64,000 nt of DNA from Methylocaldum sp. 14B (lineage in GTDB: Bacteria > Pseudomonadota > Gammaproteobacteria > Methylococcales > Methylococcaceae): assembly GCF_002005105.1 (NCBI RefSeq), contig NZ_MSCV01000018.1:47683-111682 (forward strand), written 5' to 3'. The notes below the pieces were generated by a model. That model had not been told where the DNA came from. It saw only the letters and a program-made list of their open reading frames with translations, and made no database searches. Positions within the stretch are counted from its first letter, which is position 1; each line of letters begins with the position of its first letter. Positions 8,411 to 16,871 of this stretch are shown piece after piece. The position numbers and the translations under genes are program-made.

Positions 8411-10015
8411 TCACATCGCCCGTCTCAGATGCAATGGTCTCGCATACGAGAACGAATCCATCACCCTGCCCGGGTTCATCCGGTTCTGCGGGTCCCAAAT
8501 CGCCTTGAACTCGCGGAATGCTTGAACCAACGCGTCGCCGTACAGTTTGGGCAAAAGGTCCGCTTGTGCCGGTTCGTCGGCCTGTTCGGTGGACAGTGAA
8601 CCGTTGTAACGCACGACAAGGTCCGTCTTTTCGTCGACGAAAGCCCTCCAATGTCGGATGCGTTCGTGCGCGATGAAGTCGATCCGATAGTGGATACAGC
8701 CCTCGCCGAAATGGCCGTACAAAGAACAGCGATAACCGTATTTATCGAGCAACGCCCGGTATTCCCTCAAATACGGACCGACATCCTGAGGATGCACGGC
8801 CGCATCCTCCCAGATCGGCCGGACCATCCGCAATCCCGCCCCATGGGTAGTCGCCGTAAGTCCGGCCTCCCGGAACTTCCGTATCCGGGCTTCATCGCGA
8901 GGATCGTCCAGCAGCTTCATGGACGGAGCCCCTGGTTTGCAGCGCAGTTCGTCCATGAGTTGCCGCGCTCTGCCGGCGGATTCTTCCTGAGTTTCGCCTC
9001 CGAACTCCAGGATCAGCCAGCCGCGCCCCGCAGGCAGCAGTTGCAATTCCTCCAAGCGCATTTGTTTGGCCTTCATGGACCTGACGAGCGAGTCGTCGAT
9101 GCCTTCGAGGCCGATGGGTTTGAACGCCATGAGTTCGGCAATGTGGTCGGCGGCCCGGAAAATGTCCGGATAACCCAGCACCAGCAGCGTGCGCACGGGC
9201 GGGCTCGGCACCAGGCGCAATTCCGCATGCAGGACAATAACGCAGGTTTCCTCGGTACCGACCAGTGCGCGAGCGAGATTGAAGCCGTTCTCGGGCAGCA
9301 ATTGATCTATCGCATAGCCGGAGAGGCGGCGCGGAATCTTGGGAAAGCGTGCCCGGATCGTATCGGCGTATTTGTCGCGCAACGCCTTTAGGCCGGCATA
9401 GATCTCCCCGCGCCGGCCGCCGCCGCGAATGATGGCCTCCAAATCCTCCTCCGAGGTCGGACCGACGGTCATGCGCAGCCCGTCGTAAGTGAGGATGTCC
9501 AACCTGTAGACATTATCGGCGGTATGCCCGGCCATGACCGAGTGCAGTCCGCACGCGTTGCTGCCTATCATGCCGCCCAGAGTGCAGTGAGCGTGGTTCG
9601 ATGGGTCGGGACCGAAGGTCAGACGGTGCTCCTCCGCTTTACTCCGCAGAGAATCGAGTGCGCATCCCGGCTCCACGACTGCCCGCTGCCGTGAGGGGTC
9701 GATGGCGAGAACGCCCCGAAGATACTTGGACATGTCGATGATCACGACGGAGTTGCGCCACGGCACGGCCAAGCGGGTTCCTCCCCCGTGCGTCGTGATG
9801 GGCGTATCGTGTTTGCGGCAGGCGGCAACGGTCTCGACCACGTCGTTGACGTCGCGCGGGATGACCACGCCGATCGGCATCTGCTGGTAGTCGGCTGCGT
9901 CCGCCGCGTAGAGCGCGCGGCTGCGGAAATCGAACCGGACCTCGCCGCGAACACGTTTGCGAATGGCGATGGCCAGAGCCTCCGCCGCTGTAGCGTTTAG
10001 AATTGAATGCACCAT
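8411..10015 (-). CDS. FAD-linked oxidase (D-lactate/glycolate dehydrogenase type) without Fe-S half
   Basis: 534 residues. The N-terminal FAD-binding PCMH domain has the expected ITTHGGGTRLA and TLGGMIGSNACG segments. The FAD-linked oxidase C domain ends with IWDPQNRMNPGRV, as in GlcD, DLD and the long FAD/Fe-S fusion oxidoreductases. Most relatives of this particular type continue for another 400 or so residues as a 4Fe-4S/CCG domain. Here a stop follows 16 residues after MNPGRV, and a REP pair lies about 100 bases downstream. A strong GGAGG precedes the ATG at 10015. It could act with a separate Fe-S subunit elsewhere or be a truncated form. The hydroxy-acid substrate is unknown. Confidence 0.78.
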   Translation of the reverse strand: MVHSILNATAAEALAIAIRKRVRGEVRFDFRSRALYAADAADYQQMPIGVVIPRDVNDVVETVAACRKHDTPITTHGGGTRLAVPWRNSVVIIDMSKYLRGVLAIDPSRQRAVVEPGCALDSLRSKAEEHRLTFGPDPSNHAHCTLGGMIGSNACGLHSVMAGHTADNVYRLDILTYDGLRMTVGPTSEEDLEAIIRGGGRRGEIYAGLKALRDKYADTIRARFPKIPRRLSGYAIDQLLPENGFNLARALVGTEETCVIVLHAELRLVPSPPVRTLLVLGYPDIFRAADHIAELMAFKPIGLEGIDDSLVRSMKAKQMRLEELQLLPAGRGWLILEFGGETQEESAGRARQLMDELRCKPGAPSMKLLDDPRDEARIRKFREAGLTATTHGAGLRMVRPIWEDAAVHPQDVGPYLREYRALLDKYGYRCSLYGHFGEGCIHYRIDFIAHERIRHWRAFVDEKTDLVVRYNGSLSTEQADEPAQADLLPKLYGDALVQAFREFKAIWDPQNRMNPGRVMDSFSYARPLHLRRAM

Positions 10016-10326
10016 CGGACCTCCATGTCAGATAGACGTGCAATTACTTCCGAGAAAGAAACACCCGCCGGCGATCCTTGCCGTTAGCGCCGAATCGATT
10101 CTAAACCTTCGCGCGGCTAAGACATAGTCCCGCCAGCCCTAACCAAGGCATCTACACAAGCATCCAAAGCCACCCTTCCGTGCCGGGTGACAAATTGTGC
10201 AGATACCTATGCCGCCATAGGGAACAATCCAATGCCGCCCGAGTCACTTCGATAAGGCATAGTGGAACGGCCTCCGTTCCGGCAATGTGAAATGTCAATC
10301 GGCCGGCGAGAAAGGGCATCGGAGGC
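10016..10326. other. Gap without a gene
   Basis: No supported reading frame. It should hold the promoter of the minus-strand FAD oxidase and possibly degraded upstream sequence of the amidinotransferase remnant that follows. I could not recognise that protein in any frame. Confidence 0.4.
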
Positions 10327-10779
10327 TTGTGCGCAAACCCCATGAATCACGGTAGAGATGTTGCATTTATCCGCGTTCACGAAATCGAAAGCCGCTGCCG
10401 GCAACCCATGCACATCGACACCACCATTCTGCCTTTGGCGGAAAGCCGGTTGCTGGTCAATCCGGAATACGTCGACGTCGGCCGGCTTCCGGAGATGCTC
10501 AAGTCTTGGGATATCCTGGTCGCACCCGAGCCCGATCCGACGCCGAGCACGTTTCTACAGCTCGTATCCATGTCCAGCCGTTGGCTGAGCGTCAACGTGC
10601 TCTCGATCGACGAAAAGCGAATGATCGTCGAAAAAGACCAGCCGTCGATGATACGGCTCTTGGAACGGCACGGCTTCGAGCCGATTCCCTGCTCGTTTGC
10701 GAGCTATGCGCCGCTCGGCGGTTCGTTCCATTGCGCCACCCTGGACATTCGACGACGCGGCGAACGGCAGTGTTATTAA
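10327..10779 (+). pseudogene. C-terminal remnant of a glycine/inosamine amidinotransferase
   Basis: The frame encodes about 130 residues that match the C-terminal third of L-arginine:glycine amidinotransferase-type enzymes: MHIDTTILPL with the catalytic His (codon 10411-10413), SWDILVAPEPDP, and GGSFHCATLDIRRRG with the nucleophilic Cys (codon 10732-10734). The first 230 or so residues are absent, and the short stretch before MHIDTT looks like a join with part of the middle deleted. The TAA stop at 10777-10779 falls inside a repeat element. An active enzyme is very unlikely. Confidence 0.75.
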
Positions 10780-10920
10780 CCCGGCCTATATTTATAGGCC
10801 GGGTTAATCCGGGGCAGGGATGCCCCGGCGCGGCGACAAGCCGCGTGAGCCCAGGCCGGGCGTGTACCGGGCCTGGGCGGCGGCCCGAAATACCAGGAGG
10901 GTATTTACGGGCCTGATTAA
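10776..10920 (+). repeat. Four-hairpin interspersed element, copy A, with extra leading hairpin
   Basis: The core is 10804-10920. TTAATC (10804-10809) pairs with GATTAA (10915-10920) and encloses four hairpins: 10809-10828 (CCGGGGCA/TGCCCCGG), 10830-10844 (GCGGC/GCCGC), 10849-10878 (GCCCAGGC/GCCTGGGC) and 10882-10913 (GGCCCG plus AAATACC with their inverses). A further hairpin at 10776-10807 (TTAACCCGGCCTATA and inverse) adjoins it. Other copies: 25293-25421, 36339-36455, 39130-39245, all in the opposite orientation. Confidence 0.85.
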
Positions 10921-10954
10921 TATTTCTAAGGATTTCTTACCGCAAGGAGGCACT

Positions 10955-11488
10955 ATGTTTTTCGACAATTGGATGAGTCTCGTGAGAACCGGCGTGGTGG
11001 GTGTGTGCGCCTATGTCCTGCTGGTGCTGCTTTTGCGGGTCTCGGGCAAACGCACCCTGTCCAAGCTCAACGCCTTCGACCTCGTGGTGACCGTGGCATT
11101 GGGTTCCACCTTGGCGACGGTGTTGCTGACGAAGAACGTGACCTTGGCCGATGGCGTGCTGGCCTTCGCCCTGCTCATCTTTCTTCAGTGGGCTTTGGCC
11201 TGGCTGTCGGCCCGGTCCAGCACGGTAAGCCGTATGGTCAAAGACGAACCGCGCCTGCTGTTCCATCGAGGCCAATTCCTGCACGCGGCGCTCAAGGCGG
11301 AACGGGTTACCGAGGGAGAAATCCTGCAGGCTCTCCGCACCCAGGGGATCGCGTCGCCCGACCAAGTGGGCGCGGTGGTTCTGGAAACCGACGGCAGCTT
11401 CAGCGTCCTGCAAAACATCGACACCGGCGGCGCTTCGAGCCTGGCGGGGGTGCGCGGCAGCGAACACGAGACCTCGACCGCGGCCTAG
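10955..11488 (+). CDS. DUF421 (YetF/YcaP-like) membrane protein
   Basis: 177 residues from the ATG at 10955, preceded by an excellent AAGGAGG at 10944-10950. Three hydrophobic helices (VGVCAYVLLVLLLRV, LVVTVALGSTLATVLL, GVLAFALLIFLQWALAWL) are followed by a soluble domain with ALRTQGI and VVLETDGSFSVL, the hallmarks of the YetF/DUF421 family (the RxSGKRTLSKLNAFDLVVTVALGS signature is present). Family members are inner-membrane proteins of poorly known function, some linked to stress or spores. Length is normal for the short form. Confidence 0.85.
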   Translation: MFFDNWMSLVRTGVVGVCAYVLLVLLLRVSGKRTLSKLNAFDLVVTVALGSTLATVLLTKNVTLADGVLAFALLIFLQWALAWLSARSSTVSRMVKDEPRLLFHRGQFLHAALKAERVTEGEILQALRTQGIASPDQVGAVVLETDGSFSVLQNIDTGGASSLAGVRGSEHETSTAA

Positions 11489-11494
11489 CCTCTC

Positions 11495-11680
11495 TTGATT
11501 CTGCTGCTGATCCATAAGCTGCTGCCCGGCCGGCAAGTGCCGTGGAGGGCCAGGCCGGAAACGCTGTTTCGCCGTTGGCTGCCCCGAGTGCTGCGAATTC
11601 TGCTGGTCGGATTCGGGATGTTTCTTGCGGCTGACGTGGTGCTGCGGGCGCTGGGCTTGGAACTGCCGTTCGGGGAATAA
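11495..11680 (+). CDS. Possible small membrane protein
   Basis: A 61-codon frame starting with TTG six bases after the DUF421 stop. It has a basic N-terminal half (PWRARPETLFRRWLPRVLR) and one hydrophobic helix (ILLVGFGMFLAADVVLRALGL). Composition and position suggest a real small membrane protein translated with the gene before it, but there is no recognised family and the ribosome site is weak. Confidence 0.35.
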   Translation: MILLLIHKLLPGRQVPWRARPETLFRRWLPRVLRILLVGFGMFLAADVVLRALGLELPFGE

Positions 11681-11781
11681 AGGCTGCGCGATCGGGCTCT
11701 GTCTTTCCGGATTCGAGCCAATGCGGATAAAAACCGTCCGTCGCCGGTCGGTACCGTAAAGGCGAACAGGAAACTGCCGAC

Positions 11782-12795
11782 ATGGATGAAATCATTCGCT
11801 TGGTGGGCCCTAGCCGGGCCGTGGAAATTTTCGGGATTCGGCTGGTCGGCATCAATGCCGAGAACGGCAAGAAGCTCCTGATGAGTCTTCTCCTGATCGC
11901 CATGATTTTTCTGTTGCGATGGGCGATCCGTCAGGGCTCGAAATTCATCTTCCGCCGCCGCCCCGACGAGCAGACCGAATTCTGGGCGCGCCAAACGATC
12001 CAGCTCATTACCGCCTTTCTGTTGTTGTTGGGACTCGCCTCCATCTGGTTCAACGACCCGACCCGGCTCGCCACCGCCTTGGGCCTCGTGACGGCAGGTC
12101 TCGCTTTCGCCCTGCAGCGGGTGGTCACCGCGGCAGCGGGTTATTTCGTGATCTTGAGAGGCAAGACCTTCCATGTGGGCGACCGCATCGTCATGGGCGG
12201 CGTGCGCGGCGATGTGGTGGCCTTGGGCTTCATGCAGACGACGATCATGGAAATGGGCCAGCCGCCGTCGGTGCAGGCTGCCGATCCGGCCATGTGGGTG
12301 CGAAGCCGGGAATACACCGGCCGTCTGGTCACGGTCAGCAACGCCAGGATTTTCGACGAGCCGGTTTACAACTACACCCGCGACTTCCCCTATATTTGGG
12401 AAGAACTGAGCCTCCCGATTCCGTACCGGGCCGACCGCGAACGCGCCGAGCGCATCGTCACGGAAGCTGCCCTGCGCCACACGATCACGACCAATAAGCT
12501 CGGGCAGGAGGCCTTGGAAGAGATGCAGCGGCGCTATTTCCTGAAACCGACCGAGATCGGGCCGCGGGTCTATTACCGCCTGACCGATAATTGGCTGGAG
12601 CTGACCGTGCGCTTCATCGTGCGCGACCGCGGCATTCGCGAAGCCAAGGACGCGCTGAGCCGCGACATCCTCCAGGGCTTCGAACAGGCCGGCATCGAAC
12701 TCGCTTCGGCAACCTTCGAGATCGTGGGAGTTCCGCCGCTTCGGATCGAGAAAGAGTCGCGGATTCAGCCTGCCGGCGCGTTCGATCATACGTAA
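11782..12795 (+). CDS. MscS-family mechanosensitive channel
   Basis: 337 residues. Hydrophobic helices near 35-55 and 70-110 include the pore-lining type segment LATALGLVTAGLAFALQRVVTAAAGY, followed by the beta domain FHVGDRIVMGGVRGDVVALGFMQTTI, which is typical of MscS. The C-terminal domain (IPYRADRERAERIV) also fits. Its likely job is release of solutes on hypo-osmotic shock, or ion-related signalling, in the inner membrane. The start is the ATG at 11782 after GGAAACTGCCGAC. It is a short, MscS-sized form, unlike the large channel at 36452-38971. Confidence 0.85.
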   Translation: MDEIIRLVGPSRAVEIFGIRLVGINAENGKKLLMSLLLIAMIFLLRWAIRQGSKFIFRRRPDEQTEFWARQTIQLITAFLLLLGLASIWFNDPTRLATALGLVTAGLAFALQRVVTAAAGYFVILRGKTFHVGDRIVMGGVRGDVVALGFMQTTIMEMGQPPSVQAADPAMWVRSREYTGRLVTVSNARIFDEPVYNYTRDFPYIWEELSLPIPYRADRERAERIVTEAALRHTITTNKLGQEALEEMQRRYFLKPTEIGPRVYYRLTDNWLELTVRFIVRDRGIREAKDALSRDILQGFEQAGIELASATFEIVGVPPLRIEKESRIQPAGAFDHT

Positions 12796-12872
12796 TATCC
12801 GCTAACGACAGACGCGTCGTTTTCGTCTAATTTGAGGTATCGCCCGCCTCAATCGTTTATCGGCCGCTTTAG

Positions 12873-13397
12873 ATGGGAAGCATTAAGCGCCTTGTATTGT
12901 TGAGCTCGGCCGCCGCAGCGGCATCATCGGCGTTATTTCCCGTATTTGGCCAGGAATGGGGGGCGAGACCGCTGCATCGCCCCAGCGCCGCCCAATTGCT
13001 GGAAGTGCCCATCTCCGGCAATCCGATCGTCCCGCGGCGCGGACTGCCGATCGAGAATCCGTACGCGAACGATGCCGGCGCCATCGTGCAGGGCCGAAAG
13101 CTGTTCGACAGCCTGAATTGCAGCGGTTGTCATGCCCCCTTGGGCGGAGGCGGCATGGGTCCGCCCTTGAGCGACCGCGACTGGATCTACGGCGGAGAAC
13201 CCGCCGCGATCTATCTCAGCATCGCGCAAGGCCGTCCCAACGGTATGCCGGCCTGGAGCCGGGCCTTGCCGCCGCAGTCCATTTGGCAACTGGTGACCTA
13301 TATCCGAACGCTCGGCGGAGCGCCCGCACCGGACGCCGGCTCGACGGAAAAGCCGGCCCATCCCGGTTCGGGTCGTGGACGCGGCTCCCAACGATGA
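12873..13397 (+). CDS. Secreted c-type cytochrome (probable XoxF partner)
   Basis: 174 residues with a signal peptide (VLLSSAAAAASSALFPVFG) and one heme site CSGCH in KLFDSLNCSGCHAPLGGGGMGPPL. An axial Met is likely in NGMPAW, and the domain ends with a WQLVTYIRTL helix. It overlaps the next cytochrome gene by four bases (ATGA), and the two lie upstream of xoxF. Cytochromes in this setting (XoxG role) accept electrons from the lanthanide methanol dehydrogenase. Which of the two is the direct acceptor cannot be told. Confidence 0.83.
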   Translation: MGSIKRLVLLSSAAAAASSALFPVFGQEWGARPLHRPSAAQLLEVPISGNPIVPRRGLPIENPYANDAGAIVQGRKLFDSLNCSGCHAPLGGGGMGPPLSDRDWIYGGEPAAIYLSIAQGRPNGMPAWSRALPPQSIWQLVTYIRTLGGAPAPDAGSTEKPAHPGSGRGRGSQR

Positions 13398-13750
13398 AGG
13401 CACTAGTACTCAGGCACCTCGTCGCGTTCACGATTTGCCTGGCCGGCAAGGCCATCGCGGCGCCTTCCGTGGCGCAGCTCGAACGTGAGGGTTACCAGGT
13501 GTTCATCGAGCGCTGCGGCGTCTGTCATGCCGTCCGCGGAACCGATGCCTATGGCATTTTGGGTCCCGACCTGACCCATCTGATGAGCCGGCGTTACATC
13601 GGCGCGGGGACGCTCCCGAATACGGTGGGCAATCTCGGAGGATGGATCGCGGATGCGCAGGCGCAAAAGCCGGGCTGCTTCATGCCGACCATGGATCTCT
13701 CCGGCCCGGAATTGCAGGCGGTGCTTGCCTATCTCCAGACTCTGCGCTGA
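13394..13750 (+). CDS. Secreted c-type cytochrome, cytochrome-oxidase-subunit-II-like heme domain
   Basis: 118 residues from the ATG at 13394, coupled to the previous gene. A signal peptide (LVAFTICLAGKAIAA) precedes one heme site CGVCH. The rest (GPDLTHLMSRRYIGAGTLPNT, LGGWIADAQAQKPGCFMPTM) is very like the cytochrome c domain fused to subunit II of caa3-type oxidases, but here it stands alone. The axial Met is in CFMPTM. It may relay electrons from XoxF or the first cytochrome toward the terminal oxidase; this is inference. Confidence 0.8.
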   Translation: MKALVLRHLVAFTICLAGKAIAAPSVAQLEREGYQVFIERCGVCHAVRGTDAYGILGPDLTHLMSRRYIGAGTLPNTVGNLGGWIADAQAQKPGCFMPTMDLSGPELQAVLAYLQTLR

Positions 13751-13771
13751 ATGGCTGGGACCGCGTCCGAT

Positions 13772-13916
13772 GTAGGTCGGGAATCCTTTCACGGCGCATT
13801 TGTCGGCAAAGGATTGCCGACCTACGATTAACGTCGCGCCCGAAGTAGGTCGGGAATCCTTTCCCGACACAGCGGGTCGACAAGCCGGTTTTCCGGCAAA
13901 GGATTGTTGATCTACA
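13772..13916. repeat. REP cluster between cytochromes and xoxF
   Basis: Two inverted REP pairs: GTAGGTCGG...CCGACCTAC over 13772-13825, and a second, more diverged pair over 13845-13916 ending in GATTGTTGATCTAC. They occupy nearly the whole gap and may separate or attenuate transcription between the cytochrome pair and xoxF. Confidence 0.8.
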
Positions 13917-13933
13917 GCTGGAGGAGAGACCGG

Positions 13934-15724
13934 ATGATCCGATCGATGCTGTGTTTGCTGATTTCTGCCGCCTGTTCGGGATGGCTGGCGAATGCCCCGG
14001 CTTCGGACGAGGTCGTCCGCCTTTCTCAAGACGACGGCCAATGGGTGATGGCCGCCAAGAATTACGCCAATACCCGCTTCAGCGGCCTGGATCAGATCAA
14101 CGCCGGCAACGTCAAACAGCTCCGCGTCGCCTGGGTGTTTTCGACCGGAGTGCTCAACGGCCACGAGGCGGCGCCGCTGGTCGTGAAGGATACGATGTAC
14201 CTCGTCACCCCCTGGCCCAATCTTCTCTACGCCTTGGACTTGAATCAGGCCGGCGCGATCAAGTGGGTGTACAAGCCGAACCCCAGCCGAGCCGCGCAAG
14301 GCGTGGCCTGTTGCGACGTGGTGAACCGCGGGGCGGCCTACGCCGAGGGAAAAATCTTCTTCAACACGCTGGACAATCATACCGTGGCGGTCGATGCGGC
14401 CACCGGCAAGGAAGCGTGGAAAACCAAGCTGGGCGAAATCGCCATGGGCGAAACCATGACCATGGCCCCCATCGTGGTGAAGAACAAGGTTCTGGTCGGC
14501 AACAGCGGCGGCGAGATGGGCGTGCGCGGCTGGATCACCGCGCTCGATACCCGTAACGGCCGGATCCTCTGGCAGGCGTACAGCACGGGGCCGGACAAGG
14601 ACGTATTGATCGGACCGGATTTCAAGCCGCCTTACGTAACCGGCGAGAACCTGGGCGCGACCACCTGGCCGTCCGAGACGGCCTGGCAAATCGGCGGCGG
14701 GACGGTCTGGGGCTGGATTTCCTACGACCCGGAAGCCGATCTGATCTATTACGGCACCTCCAACGCCGGCCCCTGGAATGCCGTGCAACGCCCCGGCGAC
14801 AACAAATGGACCTCTTCGGTGTTCGCCCGCGATCCCGACACCGGCATGGCGCGCTGGGCCTACCAGTGGAATCCGCACGATCTCTACGACTACGACGGCA
14901 TCAACGAGAACGTGCTACTCGACCTGAATATCGGCGGCCAGGATCGCAAGGTCTTGGTGCATGCCGACCGCAACGGCTACATGTACGTGATGGACCGGCT
15001 GACCGGCGAAATCATTTCCGCCGAGCCGTTCGTCTATACCAACACGGTCAAGCGCGTCGACCTGAAGACCGGCATCCCGGATCTGGCGACCGGCAAAGAA
15101 CCGCAACTCGGCAAGTTCGTGAAAGATATCTGCCCCGCCCCGCCGGGCGGCAAGGACTGGCAGCCCATGGCTTATTCGCCGCGCACGGGCTTTCTTTACG
15201 TGCCCCACAACAACCTCTGTTTCGACATGAGAACCATGGAAGTGGGCTATATCGCGGGAACGCCCTATGTGGGCGCCGAAGTCGCGATGAAGGCGGGACC
15301 GGGCGGCAACCGCGGCTTCTTTACCGCCTGGGACCCGGTCCAGAACAAGAAAGTGTGGGCCATCGACGAGCCGTTTCCGGCCTGGAGCGGCGCCCTGGCG
15401 ACGGCGGGCGATGTGGTGTTCTACGGGACCATGGACCGCTGGTTCAAGGCGGTGGACGCAAAGACCGGCCGGGAGTTGTGGAAGTTTCGGACCGGCTCCG
15501 GCGTGATCGGCCAGCCCATCACCTACCGGGGCCCCGATGGCAAACAATATGTCGCGGTGCTGGCGGGCGTCGGCGGCTGGTCCGGCGCGGTGGTGTCGGG
15601 CGAGTTGGACCCCAAGGTTCCGTACGGCGCACTGGGTTTCGTCGGGGCGATGCAAGACTTGCCCAAAGTCACGGGCGAAGGCGGCACCTTATACGTCTTC
15701 GCGCTGCCGGAGGAGCAGCCATGA
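13934..15724 (+). CDS. xoxF: PQQ-dependent, lanthanide-type methanol/alcohol dehydrogenase
   Basis: 596 residues from the ATG at 13934 (GGAGGAGAGA just upstream), with a signal peptide ending near NAPASDE. It is an eight-bladed PQQ propeller. The adjacent cysteines of the ring disulphide are Cys126-Cys127 (GVACCDVV). The active site reads YDYDGINE: catalytic Asp319 and, two residues on, Asp321. That second Asp is the extra lanthanide ligand that marks XoxF-type enzymes; calcium-type MxaF has Ala there. Wording such as NYANTRFSGLDQIN and GVACCDVVNRGAAY reminds me of the XoxF3 clade, which is memory-based. It oxidises methanol to formaldehyde or formate in the periplasm. It overlaps xoxJ by four bases. 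Confidence 0.9.
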   Translation: MIRSMLCLLISAACSGWLANAPASDEVVRLSQDDGQWVMAAKNYANTRFSGLDQINAGNVKQLRVAWVFSTGVLNGHEAAPLVVKDTMYLVTPWPNLLYALDLNQAGAIKWVYKPNPSRAAQGVACCDVVNRGAAYAEGKIFFNTLDNHTVAVDAATGKEAWKTKLGEIAMGETMTMAPIVVKNKVLVGNSGGEMGVRGWITALDTRNGRILWQAYSTGPDKDVLIGPDFKPPYVTGENLGATTWPSETAWQIGGGTVWGWISYDPEADLIYYGTSNAGPWNAVQRPGDNKWTSSVFARDPDTGMARWAYQWNPHDLYDYDGINENVLLDLNIGGQDRKVLVHADRNGYMYVMDRLTGEIISAEPFVYTNTVKRVDLKTGIPDLATGKEPQLGKFVKDICPAPPGGKDWQPMAYSPRTGFLYVPHNNLCFDMRTMEVGYIAGTPYVGAEVAMKAGPGGNRGFFTAWDPVQNKKVWAIDEPFPAWSGALATAGDVVFYGTMDRWFKAVDAKTGRELWKFRTGSGVIGQPITYRGPDGKQYVAVLAGVGGWSGAVVSGELDPKVPYGALGFVGAMQDLPKVTGEGGTLYVFALPEEQP

Positions 15725-16533
15725 TCGGAGGCTTGCGCCGGATGGCATTGTGTTTGTCGCTGAGCGTCGCCGCGAGCGCCTATGCCGCTGAAGGGACGAA
15801 AATCCTGCGGATTTGCGCCGATCCCAACAACCTGCCCTTCTCCAACCAGCGCGGCGAAGGCTTCGAGAATCGCCTGGCGAAGATCATGGCCCGCGAACTC
15901 GGCCGCAAGCTGGAGTACACCTGGTGGGCACAGCGCCGCGGCTTCTTTCGAAACACGCTGAACGCAGGGCGCTGCGACCTGGTCATGGGCGTGCCTAGCG
16001 GATTCGAAATGGCCCTGACGACCCGCCCGTACTACCGCTCCAGCTATGCCCTGGTATACCGCAAGAACGCCGGCTACGCGCCGCGTTCACTCGACGATCC
16101 GCGACTTCGGACGCTCAGGATCGGTCTTCATTTCATCGGCGACGACTACAGCAATCCGCCCCCGGCCGAAGCCCTGGCCCGGCGCGGCATCATCCGGAAC
16201 GTGGTCGGCTACAGCATTTACGGCGACTATCGGAAACCCAATCCGCCGGCACGCCTGATCGAGGCGGTCTCCCGAGGCGAGGTCGATGTCGCGATCGCCT
16301 GGGGACCGCTGGCGGGCTACTTCGCCAAACGCCAGCCGGTCAAGCTAGAGGTCGTACCCCTGCCGACGCCCGCCGAGGCGCAAGCGCAGCCGTTCGAATT
16401 TTCGATCGCGATGGGCGTGCGAAAAGGCGACGAGCCGTTGCGGGCCGCGCTCGATGAAGCGCTGGCAAGGAAGCGCGGCCAAGTCAACAAGTTGTTGAAG
16501 GAATACGGCGTGCCGCTCGTCGAGCCGCTGTAG
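15721..16533 (+). CDS. xoxJ: XoxJ/MxaJ-like periplasmic binding protein
   Basis: 270 residues with an N-terminal signal peptide (MALCLSLSVAASAYAA). It has the type of solute-binding fold annotated as quinoprotein-dehydrogenase-associated substrate-binding protein: KILRICADPNNLPFSN, RCDLVMGVPSG, and a late EAVSRGEVDVAIAWGPLAGY. XoxJ is needed for or helps activation of XoxF; it is not a transporter component. The ATGA overlap with xoxF shows translational coupling. Confidence 0.88.
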   Translation: MIGGLRRMALCLSLSVAASAYAAEGTKILRICADPNNLPFSNQRGEGFENRLAKIMARELGRKLEYTWWAQRRGFFRNTLNAGRCDLVMGVPSGFEMALTTRPYYRSSYALVYRKNAGYAPRSLDDPRLRTLRIGLHFIGDDYSNPPPAEALARRGIIRNVVGYSIYGDYRKPNPPARLIEAVSRGEVDVAIAWGPLAGYFAKRQPVKLEVVPLPTPAEAQAQPFEFSIAMGVRKGDEPLRAALDEALARKRGQVNKLLKEYGVPLVEPL

Positions 16534-16797
16534 CCGGCGTGTAGAAGGATTGAAATCAAGTTGGGCCGGGAATGCAGCAATTCGCTTGTCGGGACGACAT
16601 GCCTCGTGGAAAACCACTCGCGGTCGGAGGAAGTGGACGTTGCTCTGCCACGGTCAAGTCGCGTGGATTGGATGGTTCAAACCGGTCGATTGCAGACCTC
16701 GGCACTTCAGCACCTTGCGGCAGCATCGGAACTTGAATCTACCTTCCAAGTTTCCCCGAATGCCCGGTGGCAAAACCTATCCGCTTTTACAGAAAGA
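16534..16797. other. Gap downstream of xoxJ
   Basis: Overlapping short frames in two registers have no protein-like features. I see no gene. Confidence 0.4.
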
Positions 16798-16829
16798 AAA
16801 CAGCCGGATCATCGCTGATCCGGCTGTTT
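16798..16829 (-). terminator. Intrinsic terminator of the minus-strand gene at 16872
   Basis: AAACAGCCGGATCA (16798-16811) and its exact inverse (16816-16829) form a 14-bp stem with a 4-base loop. On the minus strand the stem is followed by TTTTCTTTC. The hairpin lies 43 bases past the stop of the upstream minus-strand gene. It could also stop read-through from xoxJ on the plus strand. Confidence 0.85.
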
Positions 16830-16871
16830 GAACCCCCGGCGAACCCGCCTGTCAGCGGATGTGCCGTATGT

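Noticed and set aside
10152..10413. Minus-strand frames in the gap before the amidinotransferase remnant
   Set aside because: Short, overlapping, no domain; the plus-strand remnant explains the coding signal.
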